Assembly (NCBI GenBank): GCA_027492585.1
Contig: JAPUEK010000059.1
Coordinates: 1 to 64,000, forward strand
Source: Paracoccaceae bacterium
Lineage (GTDB): Bacteria; Pseudomonadota; Alphaproteobacteria; Rhodobacterales; Rhodobacteraceae
Direction of reading: 5' to 3'
DNA: 64,000 nt
Shown here piece by piece: positions 35,056-43,174 of the stretch (positions within the stretch are counted from its first letter, which is position 1; the number at the start of each line of letters is the position of its first letter). Position numbers and translations under genes: made by a program. The notes beneath the pieces were generated by a model. It had not been told where the DNA came from. It saw nothing but the letters and a program-made list of their open reading frames with translations, and made no database searches.

Positions 35056-36263
35056 CATGTTGACAAATGGCGGAGCCATATCCTGATGCAGGCAATGTCG
35101 CTGATGCCGAGGAACCTGTCTGCGGTCTTGTCGTGGCGGGCTGCCGGGCGGCGATTTTTCTCGGGGTCGTTGAGGCGGCTCGACCATGTTGAGCAGGGTG
35201 TAGATCGTCATGTCGACCACCTTGCGCACCCTGCGGTTCTTTCGCATCGGGGGAGGAGGGTCAGAAAACAGTCCGGTGGACTGTTCTCCCGGCGCAAGGG
35301 CAGAGCATTTCGGTTCTCGATGTTTTCCCGGACTTTATCAGGGTCATAGCCCCTGACGGCGACCAGAACTGCTGGCTGCGGCGGGTTGTCCGCCATCACC
35401 AGATCATAGCCCGTGTAGTCTCAATCCTGCCCGGCGTGATCCCGGTCCTCATCTGGAGGCCAGCGCCGTTGACGCGGAGATGGATCCCGGTCGAGAACCC
35501 ACCTCTAGAACGGCCAGGAGCCTGTTTCGGAGCACCCCCTTTGCGCCGGCCGCATGGTGGTGGACCCTGATCACCCTCGCCGGTTCGCTCGGACCGGTGG
35601 CGCTTGCCGGCTCGATGTCGGTCATCTGGAGCTTGTCGGGCGCGAGCTTCGCGTGGTTCAAGGCATCCAGGATGCCTCCCACAGCCTGGCGAGCGTCCAG
35701 TGCCGGAACTGCCGGCAGACGGATGATCACTTGCCAAACTCCGCTGGCAGGTCCCGCCAGGGCGCACCGGTCCGCACGACCCGGAAGATGTCATCAGAAC
35801 AAGGCGATGGTCCGCAGGCTTGCGCCCGTTCGGATGCCGGACGGCTCGGATGAAGCCCTCGAAGAATGTCCATTCGTCGTCGGACATCAGGTTGCCTGCC
35901 AAGGTCATCTCCCATGTGGAGATGACCTTGAAGCATAGCCAGCCTTACACCGCCTGCTGGTCGAAATGGCGCAGCGCGATCTATCCCTACTATCTGTGCG
36001 ACACGCGCAGATGCCCTTCGGGCTGGACACCGGAAGCCCCAATCTCTTCCCACCGATGCCGGGTGATTTTGCTGAATGGGGAGAAGCACTCCGAAGGTCA
36101 CCTGAGCGCAAAACCGCTGCGGCGGGTAACGGGGTGGTCCCGATGGCTGCGGCGCGATTTCGTGAAAGTCGGCCTTGAAGGCACCGTTAAACGGCGCTTC
36201 TCGGGTTGCTGTAGCAGAAAAATTTGGCTGCATACCGCGCTGCATCTGCCATTTGTCAACATG
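35056..36263. mobile_element. Degenerate IS5-family element region bounded by 16-bp inverted repeats
   Basis: CATGTTGACAAATGGC at 35056-35071 is repeated in perfect inverted form at 36248-36263. Inside lies a broken IS5-type transposase on the minus strand. However, the transposase start is at 35908, and the 355 bases right of it carry a serine-recombinase zinc-ribbon fragment, so this is probably two nested or fused remnants and not one clean IS. The right repeat also reads as the end of a transposase-like frame (HLPFVNMT) on the plus strand. No target duplication was identified. Confidence 0.6.
35057..35908 (-). pseudogene. Frameshifted IS5-family transposase
   Basis: Pieces of one transposase occur in different frames: MTLAGNLMSDDEWTFFEGFI then RKPADHRLVL from 35908; RVVRTGAPWRDLPAEFGK ending near 35727; ILDALNHAKLAPDKLQM and VIRVHHHAAGAKG around 35600-35680; GFSTGIHLRVNGAGLQMRT near 35440; VRGYDPDKVRENIENRNALP near 35340; and MRKNRRVRKVVDMTIYTL near 35240. 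The order is that of an IS5-type DDE transposase. Several frameshifts and a disrupted first catalytic block make it inactive. Confidence 0.8.
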
Positions 36264-36701
36264 ACCTAGCCTTTCGAGATGATATCCTTAAAGCTCCAAC
36301 CTAAGGCATTTCGTTACGCGCTACAGCGCGCTGCCGAAATTTCTCTGCCAAAGCTACCGCGCTGTTCTGCCAAAGCTACCGCGCCGCCACACCGTTGTGC
36401 CAAAGCTGGCTCGCCGCAACAGCAAGATCAAGGAATGGAAACCCAGAAGACGATGCTGGCCGATCAGATGGCACATGCGGTGAAACCGGCGCGCGATTTT
36501 GGCGCGACTTATCGAACCGCCTTCGACTTCCTCGCAAACCCTTCAAAACTCTGGAAATCACCACATGCGGAAGACCGCCGCGCGGTGCTTCGACTGGTCT
36601 TTGCAGAGCGCCTGCCATACCTGCGCGACCAAGGTTATCGAACCGCGAAAATATCAACACCCTTCAAGATGTTAGGAGACTTAAACATGTCAGAAGATTA
36701 A
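35917..36701 (+). pseudogene. Serine site-specific recombinase remnant
   Basis: Two separated fragments match the large-serine-recombinase C-terminal region. PYTACWSKWRSAIYPYYLCD at about 35940-36000 resembles the recombinase zinc beta-ribbon. About 450 bases later, TAFDFLANPSKLWKSP, DRRAVLRLVFAERLPYL and GYRTAKISTPFKML (about 36510-36680) match the conserved C-terminal end. The last frame stops at 36701, one base before the tRNA-Phe 3' end. The N-terminal catalytic domain with its serine is missing and the middle is disrupted. A 19-base direct repeat (TCTGCCAAAGCTACCGCGC at 36344-36362 and 36366-36384) lies between the fragments. Confidence 0.65.
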
Positions 36702-36702
36702 G

Positions 36703-36778
36703 TGGTGCCCAGAGCCGGAATCGAACCAGCGACACGCGGATTTTCAATCCGCTGCTCTACCAACTGAGCTATCTGGGC
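36703..36778 (-). tRNA. tRNA-Phe (GAA)
   Basis: A complete 76-base cloverleaf including an encoded CCA. The acceptor stem is GCCCAGA with TCTGGGC, the D arm GCTCAGTTGGTAGAGC, the anticodon arm GCGGATTGAAAATCCGC with anticodon GAA, and the T arm GCTGGTTCGATTCCGGC. It follows yacG on the same strand, a common alphaproteobacterial order. The recombinase remnant ends one base from its 3' end, so this tRNA may have been an integration site. Confidence 0.97.
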
Positions 36779-36936
36779 ACCGTGGCCTTCGGGCTTTTGC
36801 CCTTTGGTTCGGGGGTGATACGTCAGGGCGGGGGGGCTGTCCAGAGGGTATTGGACAATAATCCACATTGTCGTCGCGGATTGTCCGCGAAGGTCCCCGT
36901 GCGCGGCGCCGATCTCTTCGCACGGGCTTTGGCGGC

Positions 36937-37110
36937 TCACTGCGGGCGCATCGGCGATGCCGGAACCGGCGCAGATTCGTCCTCGGCGGCTTCGGCGGGG
37001 ATCATGTAGGCGCCTTTCAGCCAGCGGCCGAGGTCCACGTCCGCGCAGCGGCGGGAGCAGAAGGGCCGGTATTTCGCATCGCTGTCCTTGGCGCAGATCG
37101 GGCAGGTCAT
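36937..37110 (-). CDS. yacG: DNA gyrase inhibitor YacG (zinc-binding)
   Basis: 57 residues. It starts MTCPICAKDSDAKYRPFCSR and continues RCADVDLGRWLKGAYMIP, giving the four zinc cysteines (CPIC and FCSRRC) and the conserved DLGRWL block. The tail is acidic and Pro-rich. YacG binds GyrB and blocks DNA binding. It lies between RNase G and tRNA-Phe, its usual neighbourhood. It is small enough to be missed by length filters. The 314 bases to RNase G (37111-37424) contain nothing else I can identify. Confidence 0.95.
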   Translation of the reverse strand: MTCPICAKDSDAKYRPFCSRRCADVDLGRWLKGAYMIPAEAAEDESAPVPASPMRPQ

Positions 37111-37424
37111 CGGGCGACTCCATATCGTGGACGGAAAGGCGATCCGGTGTCGCGGGAGGTGATTCCCGGATCCTGTGGGTCTTGAGGTGCGGGCAGATTT
37201 TTAACTTGGCCGAAAGCGGACATCAATTCGTATGAGGGCAGGGGGCGCTATGGCCTGCGGACAGCGCCCGTCGGATATGGCCGCCAGTGCAAAGAGTTGG
37301 CCATGACGCCAGAGCCGGTTTCCTCCCCTGCAGGAACTGCGGTTCAGACTGCCTCTCCTGTCCAGACCGAGGCAGAGTATTCCTTCCGCTTGTCGGGCGG
37401 ACGGATCGACCGTTTGCCCCCAGC

Positions 37425-38474
37425 TCAGAAGCTTAGAAGCTCCGCAAGCGGCAGGCGGTCCCTGCGTCTCGTCAGCTCGAACAGGCCGAGCGACGTCCAG
37501 CCGGCGAGGTTGGTCTCATTCGCCTCGCCCTTGAAGGCGGCGCGGATCACCTGATCGAGGATGGCGCGGTCCTTCTTCGGCAGCGGGGCGAAATCCACCA
37601 CGACCTGACCGCCGAGCCCGCGCAGCCGCAACTGGCGGGGCAGGGCGCGGGCGGCGGCGATGTTCACCTTTAGGCTCGCGGCGGGGGAGGTGTCCGGCCC
37701 GGTGTTCACGTCGATGGCGACAAGCGCGCGGGTCGGCTCGATCATCATGTGACCGCCGCCGGGGAGATCGACGCGGGGACCGCGCAGATCGCCAAGCTGA
37801 TCGAGCACGCCATGGGCTGCAAACCCGCCGGGATCGGTCACGAACTCCTCCGGCTCCGGGTCGAGCCAGTCACGGCAGGCGAGGTCATGGGCGCCCGGCC
37901 CGTCGACCAGCAACTCCGGCCCGCCGTCGAGATCGGCCAGAACCGCCTCGGCCAGATCGCGCATCGCGCCGATATCCTCGGCGATGACCTCCGCCTCCGC
38001 CGCCCCGCAGGCCGAGCGCAGGATAAGGCCCAGATCCTCCGCCGCCCCGGCCATGCCCGCCTCCGCCAGCTCCGCCAGTTCCGCGCGCAGGTCTTCGTCC
38101 TTGAGGCTGCGCGAGATGTTCAGGCCCGGCGCGCCGGGGGTCAGGATGGCATAGCGCGATTTGAACAGCAGGCGGGCCGTGACCGGCACCGCCTTGCCGG
38201 GCTCCGCCGGTCCGCTGACCTGCACCAGCAGGCGCTGACCGGGGCTGATCCCGGAGATCTGGCGCAGAAAGCCGGAGCCGCCCTGCGGCAGCTTCACGAA
38301 GATCCCGCCCTGACCCTTGACCGGGCGGTCGGCGACGGCGCGGTAGATGGCGCCGGGGATCGCCTCCTCGCCCTTCGGGTCGATGGCGACCTCCTCCAGC
38401 TGGCCATTGACCAGCACCGCGGCGGCGGCGCGGCCGTCCAGCTCATCGAGGATGACGATACGGCCTTCGGTCAT
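37425..38474 (-). CDS. rng: Ribonuclease E/G family protein (RNase G-like)
   Basis: 349 residues, shorter than E. coli RNase G (489). The N-terminal S1-like segment ([20 protein letters not shown]) leads to the catalytic core with [20 protein letters not shown], where the conserved metal-binding aspartate lies in AIDVNTG, and [15 protein letters not shown]. The C-terminal zinc-link and small domain are cut short, ending in [17 protein letters not shown], as in the compact forms of this family in alphaproteobacteria. It overlaps maf by ATGA. It matures rRNA and degrades mRNA. Confidence 0.88.
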   Translation of the reverse strand: MTEGRIVILDELDGRAAAAVLVNGQLEEVAIDPKGEEAIPGAIYRAVADRPVKGQGGIFVKLPQGGSGFLRQISGISPGQRLLVQVSGPAEPGKAVPVTARLLFKSRYAILTPGAPGLNISRSLKDEDLRAELAELAEAGMAGAAEDLGLILRSACGAAEAEVIAEDIGAMRDLAEAVLADLDGGPELLVDGPGAHDLACRDWLDPEPEEFVTDPGGFAAHGVLDQLGDLRGPRVDLPGGGHMMIEPTRALVAIDVNTGPDTSPAASLKVNIAAARALPRQLRLRGLGGQVVVDFAPLPKKDRAILDQVIRAAFKGEANETNLAGWTSLGLFELTRRRDRLPLAELLSF

Positions 38475-39046
38475 GATGCGCTCCAGATCGGGTAGCCGAT
38501 GGCGGCAAGCAGCGCCGCCGTCTCGGCAAGGGGCAGGCCGACGATGCCGGTGAAGCTGCCGGAAATCCACGGGATGAAGGCGCCCGCCGCACCCTGGATG
38601 GCATAGCCGCCCGCCTTGCCCTGCCATTCGCCGCCCTGAAGATAGGCGTTGAGCTCCACGTCCGAAAGCCGCTTCATCTTCACGGCGGAAACGCTTTCCC
38701 GGGTCAGCACCCGGTCGCCGCGCTTCACGGCGACGGCCGTGATCACCTGATGCCGCCGCCCGCCGAGCGCCAGCAGAAACTCCGCTGCCTCCGCCGCATC
38801 GCGGGGCTTGCCGAGGATGCGCCGGCCAAGGGCCACCGTGGTATCGGCGCAAAGCACGATATCCTCCGGCCCGGCCGCGACCGCCGCCGCCTTTTCACGG
38901 GCCAGACGCGCGCAATAGGGGCGGGGGAGCTCGCCCTTCTTCGGGTCTTCGTCGATGTCGGGGGGGAGGATGGCATCGGGGATGATGCCGAGCTGCGCCA
39001 GAAGCTCCTTCCGGCGCGGGCTGCCAGAGCCGAGGATGAAACGCAT
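38471..39046 (-). CDS. maf: Maf-family nucleotide pyrophosphatase
   Basis: 191 residues. The Maf start [18 protein letters not shown], the catalytic region [11 protein letters not shown] with its aspartate, and [20 protein letters not shown] are all conserved. Maf proteins hydrolyse non-canonical or modified NTPs to limit incorporation into nucleic acid. It is in the infA-maf-rng-yacG series and overlaps the RNase G start by four bases. Confidence 0.95.
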   Translation of the reverse strand: MRFILGSGSPRRKELLAQLGIIPDAILPPDIDEDPKKGELPRPYCARLAREKAAAVAAGPEDIVLCADTTVALGRRILGKPRDAAEAAEFLLALGGRRHQVITAVAVKRGDRVLTRESVSAVKMKRLSDVELNAYLQGGEWQGKAGGYAIQGAAGAFIPWISGSFTGIVGLPLAETAALLAAIGYPIWSAS

Positions 39047-39097
39047 CAGAGGGTCCTGCGGGTCGTGAGCCGAATGGTTTTCACCTTCGGGACGCGC

Positions 39098-39316
39098 TTA
39101 CTTGAAGCGGTAGTTGATGCGGCCTTTCGACAGGTCATAGGGGGTCATTTCCACCTGCACCTTGTCGCCTGCCAGAACGCGGATGCGGTTCTTCCGCATC
39201 TTGCCTGCCATCACTGCGATCAATTCATGGCCGTTGTCGAGTTCAACCTTGAATGTCGCATTGGGCAGGAGTTCCTTCACGACACCGGGGAATTCGAGGA
39301 TATCTTCCTTGGCCAT
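39098..39316 (-). CDS. infA: Translation initiation factor IF-1
   Basis: 72 residues, the standard length. The OB-fold sequence [20 protein letters not shown] and [20 protein letters not shown] are diagnostic. IF-1 occupies the ribosomal A site during initiation. In many alphaproteobacteria the LMW-phosphatase gene lies immediately upstream; here 2.8 kb of other genes intervene. Confidence 0.98.
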   Translation of the reverse strand: MAKEDILEFPGVVKELLPNATFKVELDNGHELIAVMAGKMRKNRIRVLAGDKVQVEMTPYDLSKGRINYRFK

Positions 39317-39532
39317 GGTCTCTCCAATGGGGTTTGGCCCGCCCCGGAAGGGTCCGGCGCAGGCATGGCGCGGATATGCGCCCGAAGACCGGGTTTTTCA
39401 AGCGAAAAGTGCGCCGCGACTGCACCGCGGCGGGGCCACGATGGCCATCCCCAGCATCGGAGCCAATCGACAGCCCGGCCAGCGGGCGCGGTCCCCAGGT
39501 GCCGCCCCATTCCGCCTCCCTCCATCCCCTGT

Positions 39533-39615
39533 GCATAAATATCCTGCGGGGAGGTCCGGAGGGGTGCAAAACCCCTCCGGGGCCGGCAAGGGGCGCAGTC
39601 TCCGCCGCCTGTCAC
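39533..39615. repeat. Dispersed repeat with hairpin (second copy of the 15963-16045 element)
   Basis: It starts AAATATCCTGCGGGG, includes the hairpin at 39556-39580 and ends GGGGCGCAGTCTCCGCCGCC. The element at 15963-16045 has the same order: AAATATCCTGCC, CCGGAGG hairpin, GGGGCGCAGCACCCGCCGC. The remainder of the 39317-39622 gap has no gene I can support. Confidence 0.7.
39556..39580. terminator. Perfect 10-pair hairpin downstream of the GNAT gene
   Basis: CCGGAGGGGT pairs with ACCCCTCCGG around GCAAA. It lies 43 bases past the GNAT stop and 240 bases before the infA start on the same strand, a good place to end the inserted gene block's transcript. Confidence 0.55.
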
Positions 39616-39622
39616 GCTGCCC

Positions 39623-40219
39623 CTAAAGCGCCCGCATCCAGAACTGCAAGGGCTTCACGCTCTCCTCCGCATCGCCCACATCCTTCCAGGAGAATTCCGC
39701 CAGCACGCCGGGAAGGGGGGCGTAGCCACGTCCCTGCCAGAAGGCGTCATTGGTGCGGGCCTCGGCGGGGCGCATCGGGTGATGGGCGGGGCGCTGCACC
39801 GAGCAGAAGGCCACATGGCTGCGGCCGAGCGCGCGGGCATGATCCTCGCGCAGGTCGATGAAGCGATGGCCGAGCCCGATGCCGCGATAGGCCGGCAGCA
39901 GCACCGATTCCGCGCCGTAAAGGATGCGCTCCAGGGGCAGCCCGAGCGCGCGGAACGGGGCGGCGAATTCGGCGGCGTGATCCTCCATCCTCGTGGAGGT
40001 CGAAGCCCCGACCAGCCGTCCCTTGTGAAAGGCGCCGACCAGCAGCGCGCCGGGATTGTCGCGGTAGGTGGCAAGATACTGCCGCTCATACTCCAGCGAG
40101 CCGTCATAGAGATAGGGCCAGTCGCGGAAGACCGTGATGCGGAGCGCCGCCACCCCGTCGAGCGCCGCCTCCAGTTCCGCACCCTGAAGGGCGCGGACCT
40201 CGATCTCCTCCGGGCTCAT
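39623..40219 (-). CDS. GNAT-family N-acetyltransferase
   Basis: 198 residues. A GNAT fold is suggested by LLVGAFHKGRLVGASTSTRM, ILYGAESVLLPAYRGIGLGH (the acetyl-CoA-binding R-G-I-G-L-G motif) and RFIDLREDHARALGRSHVAF. The target is unknown. Its start overlaps the stop of the SnoaL-like gene by four bases. Both are in the block that separates infA from the LMW phosphatase. Confidence 0.83.
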   Translation of the reverse strand: MSPEEIEVRALQGAELEAALDGVAALRITVFRDWPYLYDGSLEYERQYLATYRDNPGALLVGAFHKGRLVGASTSTRMEDHAAEFAAPFRALGLPLERILYGAESVLLPAYRGIGLGHRFIDLREDHARALGRSHVAFCSVQRPAHHPMRPAEARTNDAFWQGRGYAPLPGVLAEFSWKDVGDAEESVKPLQFWMRAL

Positions 40220-40626
40220 AGGGAGACCTGCCGCACCCAGTCGGCGAGGTTGTAGAAGGTGGTGACGCGGGAAATCCGCCCGTCCTTCAGATCGAAGAAG
40301 GCGCCGGCGGGCAGGATATAGGTCTGGCCGCGGGCCTCTGGCAGGCCGGGATCGGTTTGCAGATATTCGCCATGGACGGTGAACTCCGCCGCCCCGCGCG
40401 TGCCGTCGGGAGTGGCGTAGATCACCATGTCGCGCAGGGTCTCGCGGTAGCTGACCCCCATATGCGCGCAGAATTCGGCGAAAAGCGCCCGCCCGCGCCG
40501 GATGCCGCCCTCGTTGACGCGATGCTCGATGTCATCGGTCACCTGCGCCAGCATCCCGGCGGCATTGCCGGCATTGAAGGCGTCGTAATAGGCGGCAATG
40601 GAGGCGCGGGCGGTGGTCTCGGTCAT
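40216..40626 (-). CDS. SnoaL/ketosteroid-isomerase-like protein
   Basis: 136 residues. The NTF2-like cone fold is indicated by SIAAYYDAFNAGNAAGMLAQ and a long strand region (TRGAAEFTVHGEYLQTDPGL), ending in GRISRVTTFYNLADWVRQV. This resembles the ketosteroid-isomerase-related family of proteobacteria, whose function is not established. The start at 40626 fits the family; the frame extends 23 codons further without support. Confidence 0.85.
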   Translation of the reverse strand: MTETTARASIAAYYDAFNAGNAAGMLAQVTDDIEHRVNEGGIRRGRALFAEFCAHMGVSYRETLRDMVIYATPDGTRGAAEFTVHGEYLQTDPGLPEARGQTYILPAGAFFDLKDGRISRVTTFYNLADWVRQVSL

Positions 40627-40725
40627 CTCGGCTCCGGAGCATTGTGGGCTTGCGGGCTTTGTCGCACGGGTCTCGCGTTGCGTCAAAGCCCGCAAGGGGC
40701 CATTCCGGTGCCGAAACCGACAGGA

Positions 40726-41565
40726 TCAGGCGAGCGCCGCGGCGATGGTCTCCGCAACCGGGGTGGTCGGGCGACCGATCAGGGCGGACAGCGCCTTGCC
40801 GTGATCCTCAAGCGCGCCCTTGTCGGCCTTCGCATCGCTGTCGGCGAGCACTTTGGCAAAGCCTTCCGGCAGGCCGAAGCCTTGCAGGGCGGCGGCATAG
40901 TCCGCCTCGGACAGGGCGTGGTAGCCGACCGGCTTGCCGGAGATCCGTGCCACTTCGGCGGCGAATTCCGGCAGGGTCAGGGCGGTGTCGCCGGCAAGCT
41001 CATAGACCTTGCCGAGCGCGCCGGGCCTGGTCACGACCGCAGCGATCGCCTCGGCATAATCGGCCCGCGCCGCGGGGGAGACGCGGCCCGAAGGCGTGGC
41101 CCCGATCATCGCGCCCGCGGCAATCGCGCCGCCGAGGCTGCCGGTGTAATTCTCGGTGTACCAGCCGTTGCGGAGCAAGGTATGGGCCAGACCGGAGGCC
41201 TTCAGATGCGCTTCGGTGGCGATGTGGTCCGCGGCGAGCACCATGGGCGAGGCATCGCCCTTCAGGAGGCTGGTGTAGACGACATGCTCCACCCCGGCGG
41301 CCTTGGCCGCGTCGATGACGGCGCGATGCTGCCCGGCGCGATCATTGAAATCATTGGAGGAAATGAGAACGAGGGTCTTCACGCCGGCAAGGGCCGGGGC
41401 GAGGGTTTCGGGCTTCGTATAATCGAAGGCCCGTGCGGGAACGCCGAGATCCCCGGCTTTCTCCGGGCTGCGGACGAGGGCGACAGCCGTGCCGCCGCGG
41501 GCCTTGAGCGCGGCAATGGCGAGGCGGCCGAGGTGGCCGGTGGCTCCGGTGATGGCGATGGTCAT
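40726..41565 (-). CDS. NmrA-type NAD(P)H-binding quinone oxidoreductase (QorB-like)
   Basis: 279 residues. The Rossmann motif ITGATGHLGRLAIAALKARG opens the protein, and the QorB-like KTLVLISSNDFNDRAGQHRA and HVVYTSLLKGDASPM follow. QorB (YtfG) reduces quinones with NADPH. It is divergent from an HxlR regulator, the same pairing as ytfG/ytfH in enterobacteria. The start at 41565 has ACGGAGA upstream. The A+T-rich gap between the two genes holds a strong dyad (41617-41651). Confidence 0.9.
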   Translation of the reverse strand: MTIAITGATGHLGRLAIAALKARGGTAVALVRSPEKAGDLGVPARAFDYTKPETLAPALAGVKTLVLISSNDFNDRAGQHRAVIDAAKAAGVEHVVYTSLLKGDASPMVLAADHIATEAHLKASGLAHTLLRNGWYTENYTGSLGGAIAAGAMIGATPSGRVSPAARADYAEAIAAVVTRPGALGKVYELAGDTALTLPEFAAEVARISGKPVGYHALSEADYAAALQGFGLPEGFAKVLADSDAKADKGALEDHGKALSALIGRPTTPVAETIAAALA

Positions 41566-41616
41566 GGAAATCTCCGTTCCTGATCTCTGGTGTTGACGCC
41601 ACAGAGATACCTTATT

Positions 41617-41651
41617 ACTTACGAAAAGGAAGAACGCACGTTTTTGTAAGT
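41617..41651. promoter_or_regulatory. Dyad operator between qorB-like and HxlR genes
   Basis: ACTTACGAAAA and TTTTTGTAAGT are inverted with one mismatch, separated by 13 bases, in the shared promoter gap of the divergent pair. This matches the length and position of HxlR-type operators. Confidence 0.55.
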
Positions 41652-41668
41652 ATAATGAAAAGGCGCAC

Positions 41669-42049
41669 ATGATGGGAAGTATCGGTGCAGAAATGCAGGA
41701 TGAAATCCTGCGGAAGGCCGATGTGATGGCCGAGGCTTGCCCCTCGCGGCAGATCCTGAACCATGTGACGAGTCGCTGGGGGATGCTGGTGCTGCTGGCG
41801 CTGCTCGGCGGGACGCAGCGGTTCTCGGCGCTGAAACGCCGGATCGGCGGGGTCAGCGAACGGATGCTGGCCCAGACCCTGCAACTTCTGGAAGCGGACG
41901 GGCTCGTCCACCGCCATGCCCATGACGTGGTGCCGCCCCATGTCGATTACACCCTGACCGCGCCGGGCAGGGAGCTGGCCGAAAAGGTCGTGGGCCTCAC
42001 AGGCTGGATCGAAGCCAACCTGCCGCGCCTGACCCCGGCCGCCGCCTGA
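41669..42049 (+). CDS. HxlR-family transcriptional regulator
   Basis: 126 residues. The winged helix is clear from CPSRQILNHVTSRWGMLVLL, FSALKRRIGGVSERMLAQTL and DYTLTAPGRELAEKV. The single cysteine near the N-terminus (EACPSR) is the redox sensor seen in QorR/HypR-like members. It probably represses the divergent quinone reductase and responds to electrophiles. Two adjacent ATGs (41669 and 41672) are possible starts; AAAAGG lies upstream. Confidence 0.9.
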   Translation: MMGSIGAEMQDEILRKADVMAEACPSRQILNHVTSRWGMLVLLALLGGTQRFSALKRRIGGVSERMLAQTLQLLEADGLVHRHAHDVVPPHVDYTLTAPGRELAEKVVGLTGWIEANLPRLTPAAA

Positions 42050-42082
42050 GCCTCGGTCCGCGCACCCGGTGCGGACCCCGGA

Positions 42083-42152
42083 CGCTCCGCGGGGGATATT
42101 TAGGAAGAGAAGAAAGCCCTTTCATCTTGCCCCAAATATCCCCGCCGGAGGC
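42083..42152. repeat. Inverted pair of GGGGATATTTG-family repeats
   Basis: CGCTCCGCGGGGGATATTT at 42083-42101 followed by AGGAAGAGAAGAAAG, then AAATATCCCCGCCGGAGGC at 42134-42152 in reverse orientation. It fills the gap between the convergent HxlR and LMW-phosphatase genes. Confidence 0.78.
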
Positions 42153-42161
42153 TTCCGCAGA

Positions 42162-42629
42162 TCAGGCTGCGCCTTCCTCGGCCATGGGGGCGCCGAAGCG
42201 GGCGATCATGCGCTCGCGGATCTGGTCGCGCGCCTGGCGATAGGCGGAAAGCTTGGCCTCGCGGCTTTCGCCAAGGCCGGTCGGGTCTAGGATCGGCCAG
42301 TATTCAACCTCGAGATGATAGAGCCGTGTCAGCTCCAGAGCCATGCGCTGGCTTGCGGGCGACAAAGCGATGATCAGGTCGAACTGGCCCAGATCGTCGC
42401 CCCATTCCTTCATCTCGTCGAAGGAGCGGGAGCGGTGGCGCGACAGCTCGATCCCCATCTCGGCGCAGACGGCGACCGAAAAGCCGTCCACTTCCATGTC
42501 GTTCTTGACGCCGGCCGATTGCACATAGGCTCTCTGGCCGTAGAATTTCTTCATCAGCCCCTCCGCCATCGGCGAGCGCACCGCATTGTGGTCGCAGCAG
42601 AAGAGGACGGACTGGGGGAAATTCGCCAT
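42162..42629 (-). CDS. Low-molecular-weight protein-tyrosine-phosphatase family protein
   Basis: 155 residues. The P-loop C-x5-R-S is present as CDHNAVRSPMAEGLMKKFYG, a variant of the usual CxGNxCRS, and the C-terminal DP catalytic loop is seen as WPILDPTGLG. The family includes tyrosine phosphatases and arsenate reductases. The start at 42629 gives the family N-terminus; GTG 42647 overlaps the UPF0262 stop and is possible. It follows UPF0262 and hisD, as in other alphaproteobacteria. Confidence 0.85.
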   Translation of the reverse strand: MANFPQSVLFCCDHNAVRSPMAEGLMKKFYGQRAYVQSAGVKNDMEVDGFSVAVCAEMGIELSRHRSRSFDEMKEWGDDLGQFDLIIALSPASQRMALELTRLYHLEVEYWPILDPTGLGESREAKLSAYRQARDQIRERMIARFGAPMAEEGAA

Positions 42630-42643
42630 GGCTTCGCCCAAGA

Positions 42644-43117
42644 TCACCCCCAGTGCAGGACGCAGATCAGGGTGAAGAGCCGGCGGGCGGTGTCGCCATC
42701 GACGGCGGCCTTGCCCTCCAGCCGCTCCTGCAGGACCCGCGCGCCCTCGTTGTGGATGCCGCGCCGAGCCATGTCGATGGCTTCGATCTGGCTCGGCGGC
42801 AGGCGCTTCACCGCCTCGAAATAGCTTTCGCAGATCTGGAAGTAATCCTTGACCACCTGTCGGAACGGCCCGAGGGAGAGATGGAATTCCCCCACCTTTT
42901 CCAGAGCTTCGGTGTCGATGGAAAAGACCAGCCGCCCGTCGCGGATCGCCAGGCCGAGCCGGTAGGGGCCGGGGGCGGGGCTGCGGTCCGCGGGCAGCGC
43001 GAAGGAGTTTTCCTCCAGCAGATCATAGATTGCGACCTTGCGCTCCTGCTCGATTTCGGGCGTGGGGCGGGCCAGACCGCGTTCGTCAATCTCGATATGG
43101 CAGATGCGGTTGGTCAT
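42644..43117 (-). CDS. UPF0262 family protein
   Basis: 157 residues with the conserved opening ICHIEIDERGLARPTPEIEQ, a central FHLSLGPFRQVVKDYFQICE and AIDMARRGIHNEGARVLQER. This family is restricted to alphaproteobacteria and has no known function; it is nearly always next to hisD and an LMW phosphatase. Here it starts 57 bases after hisD. Confidence 0.93.
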   Translation of the reverse strand: MTNRICHIEIDERGLARPTPEIEQERKVAIYDLLEENSFALPADRSPAPGPYRLGLAIRDGRLVFSIDTEALEKVGEFHLSLGPFRQVVKDYFQICESYFEAVKRLPPSQIEAIDMARRGIHNEGARVLQERLEGKAAVDGDTARRLFTLICVLHWG

Positions 43118-43174
43118 GCTCGGTCCGTTCGGATGGGAAAGGCGGTGTCTGAACTCGTATCGTCGAAGTCCGCA

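Noticed and set aside
35396-35908. A 170-codon minus-strand frame that starts like an IS5 transposase
   Set aside because: Only the first 38 codons and the last 30 match a transposase; the middle is frameshifted, so it is reported as a pseudogene.
34941-36702. att-site duplication of the tRNA-Phe 3' end at the left edge of the scar
   Set aside because: No stretch matching the T arm and acceptor 3' half was seen near 34.94 kb, so integration into the tRNA is not demonstrated.
36698-37123. A 141-codon minus-strand frame over the tRNA and yacG
   Set aside because: It reads through tRNA-Phe and is out of frame with the clear YacG sequence.
37297-37554. Small plus-strand frame before RNase G
   Set aside because: It overlaps the 3' end of RNase G antisense and lacks a family match.
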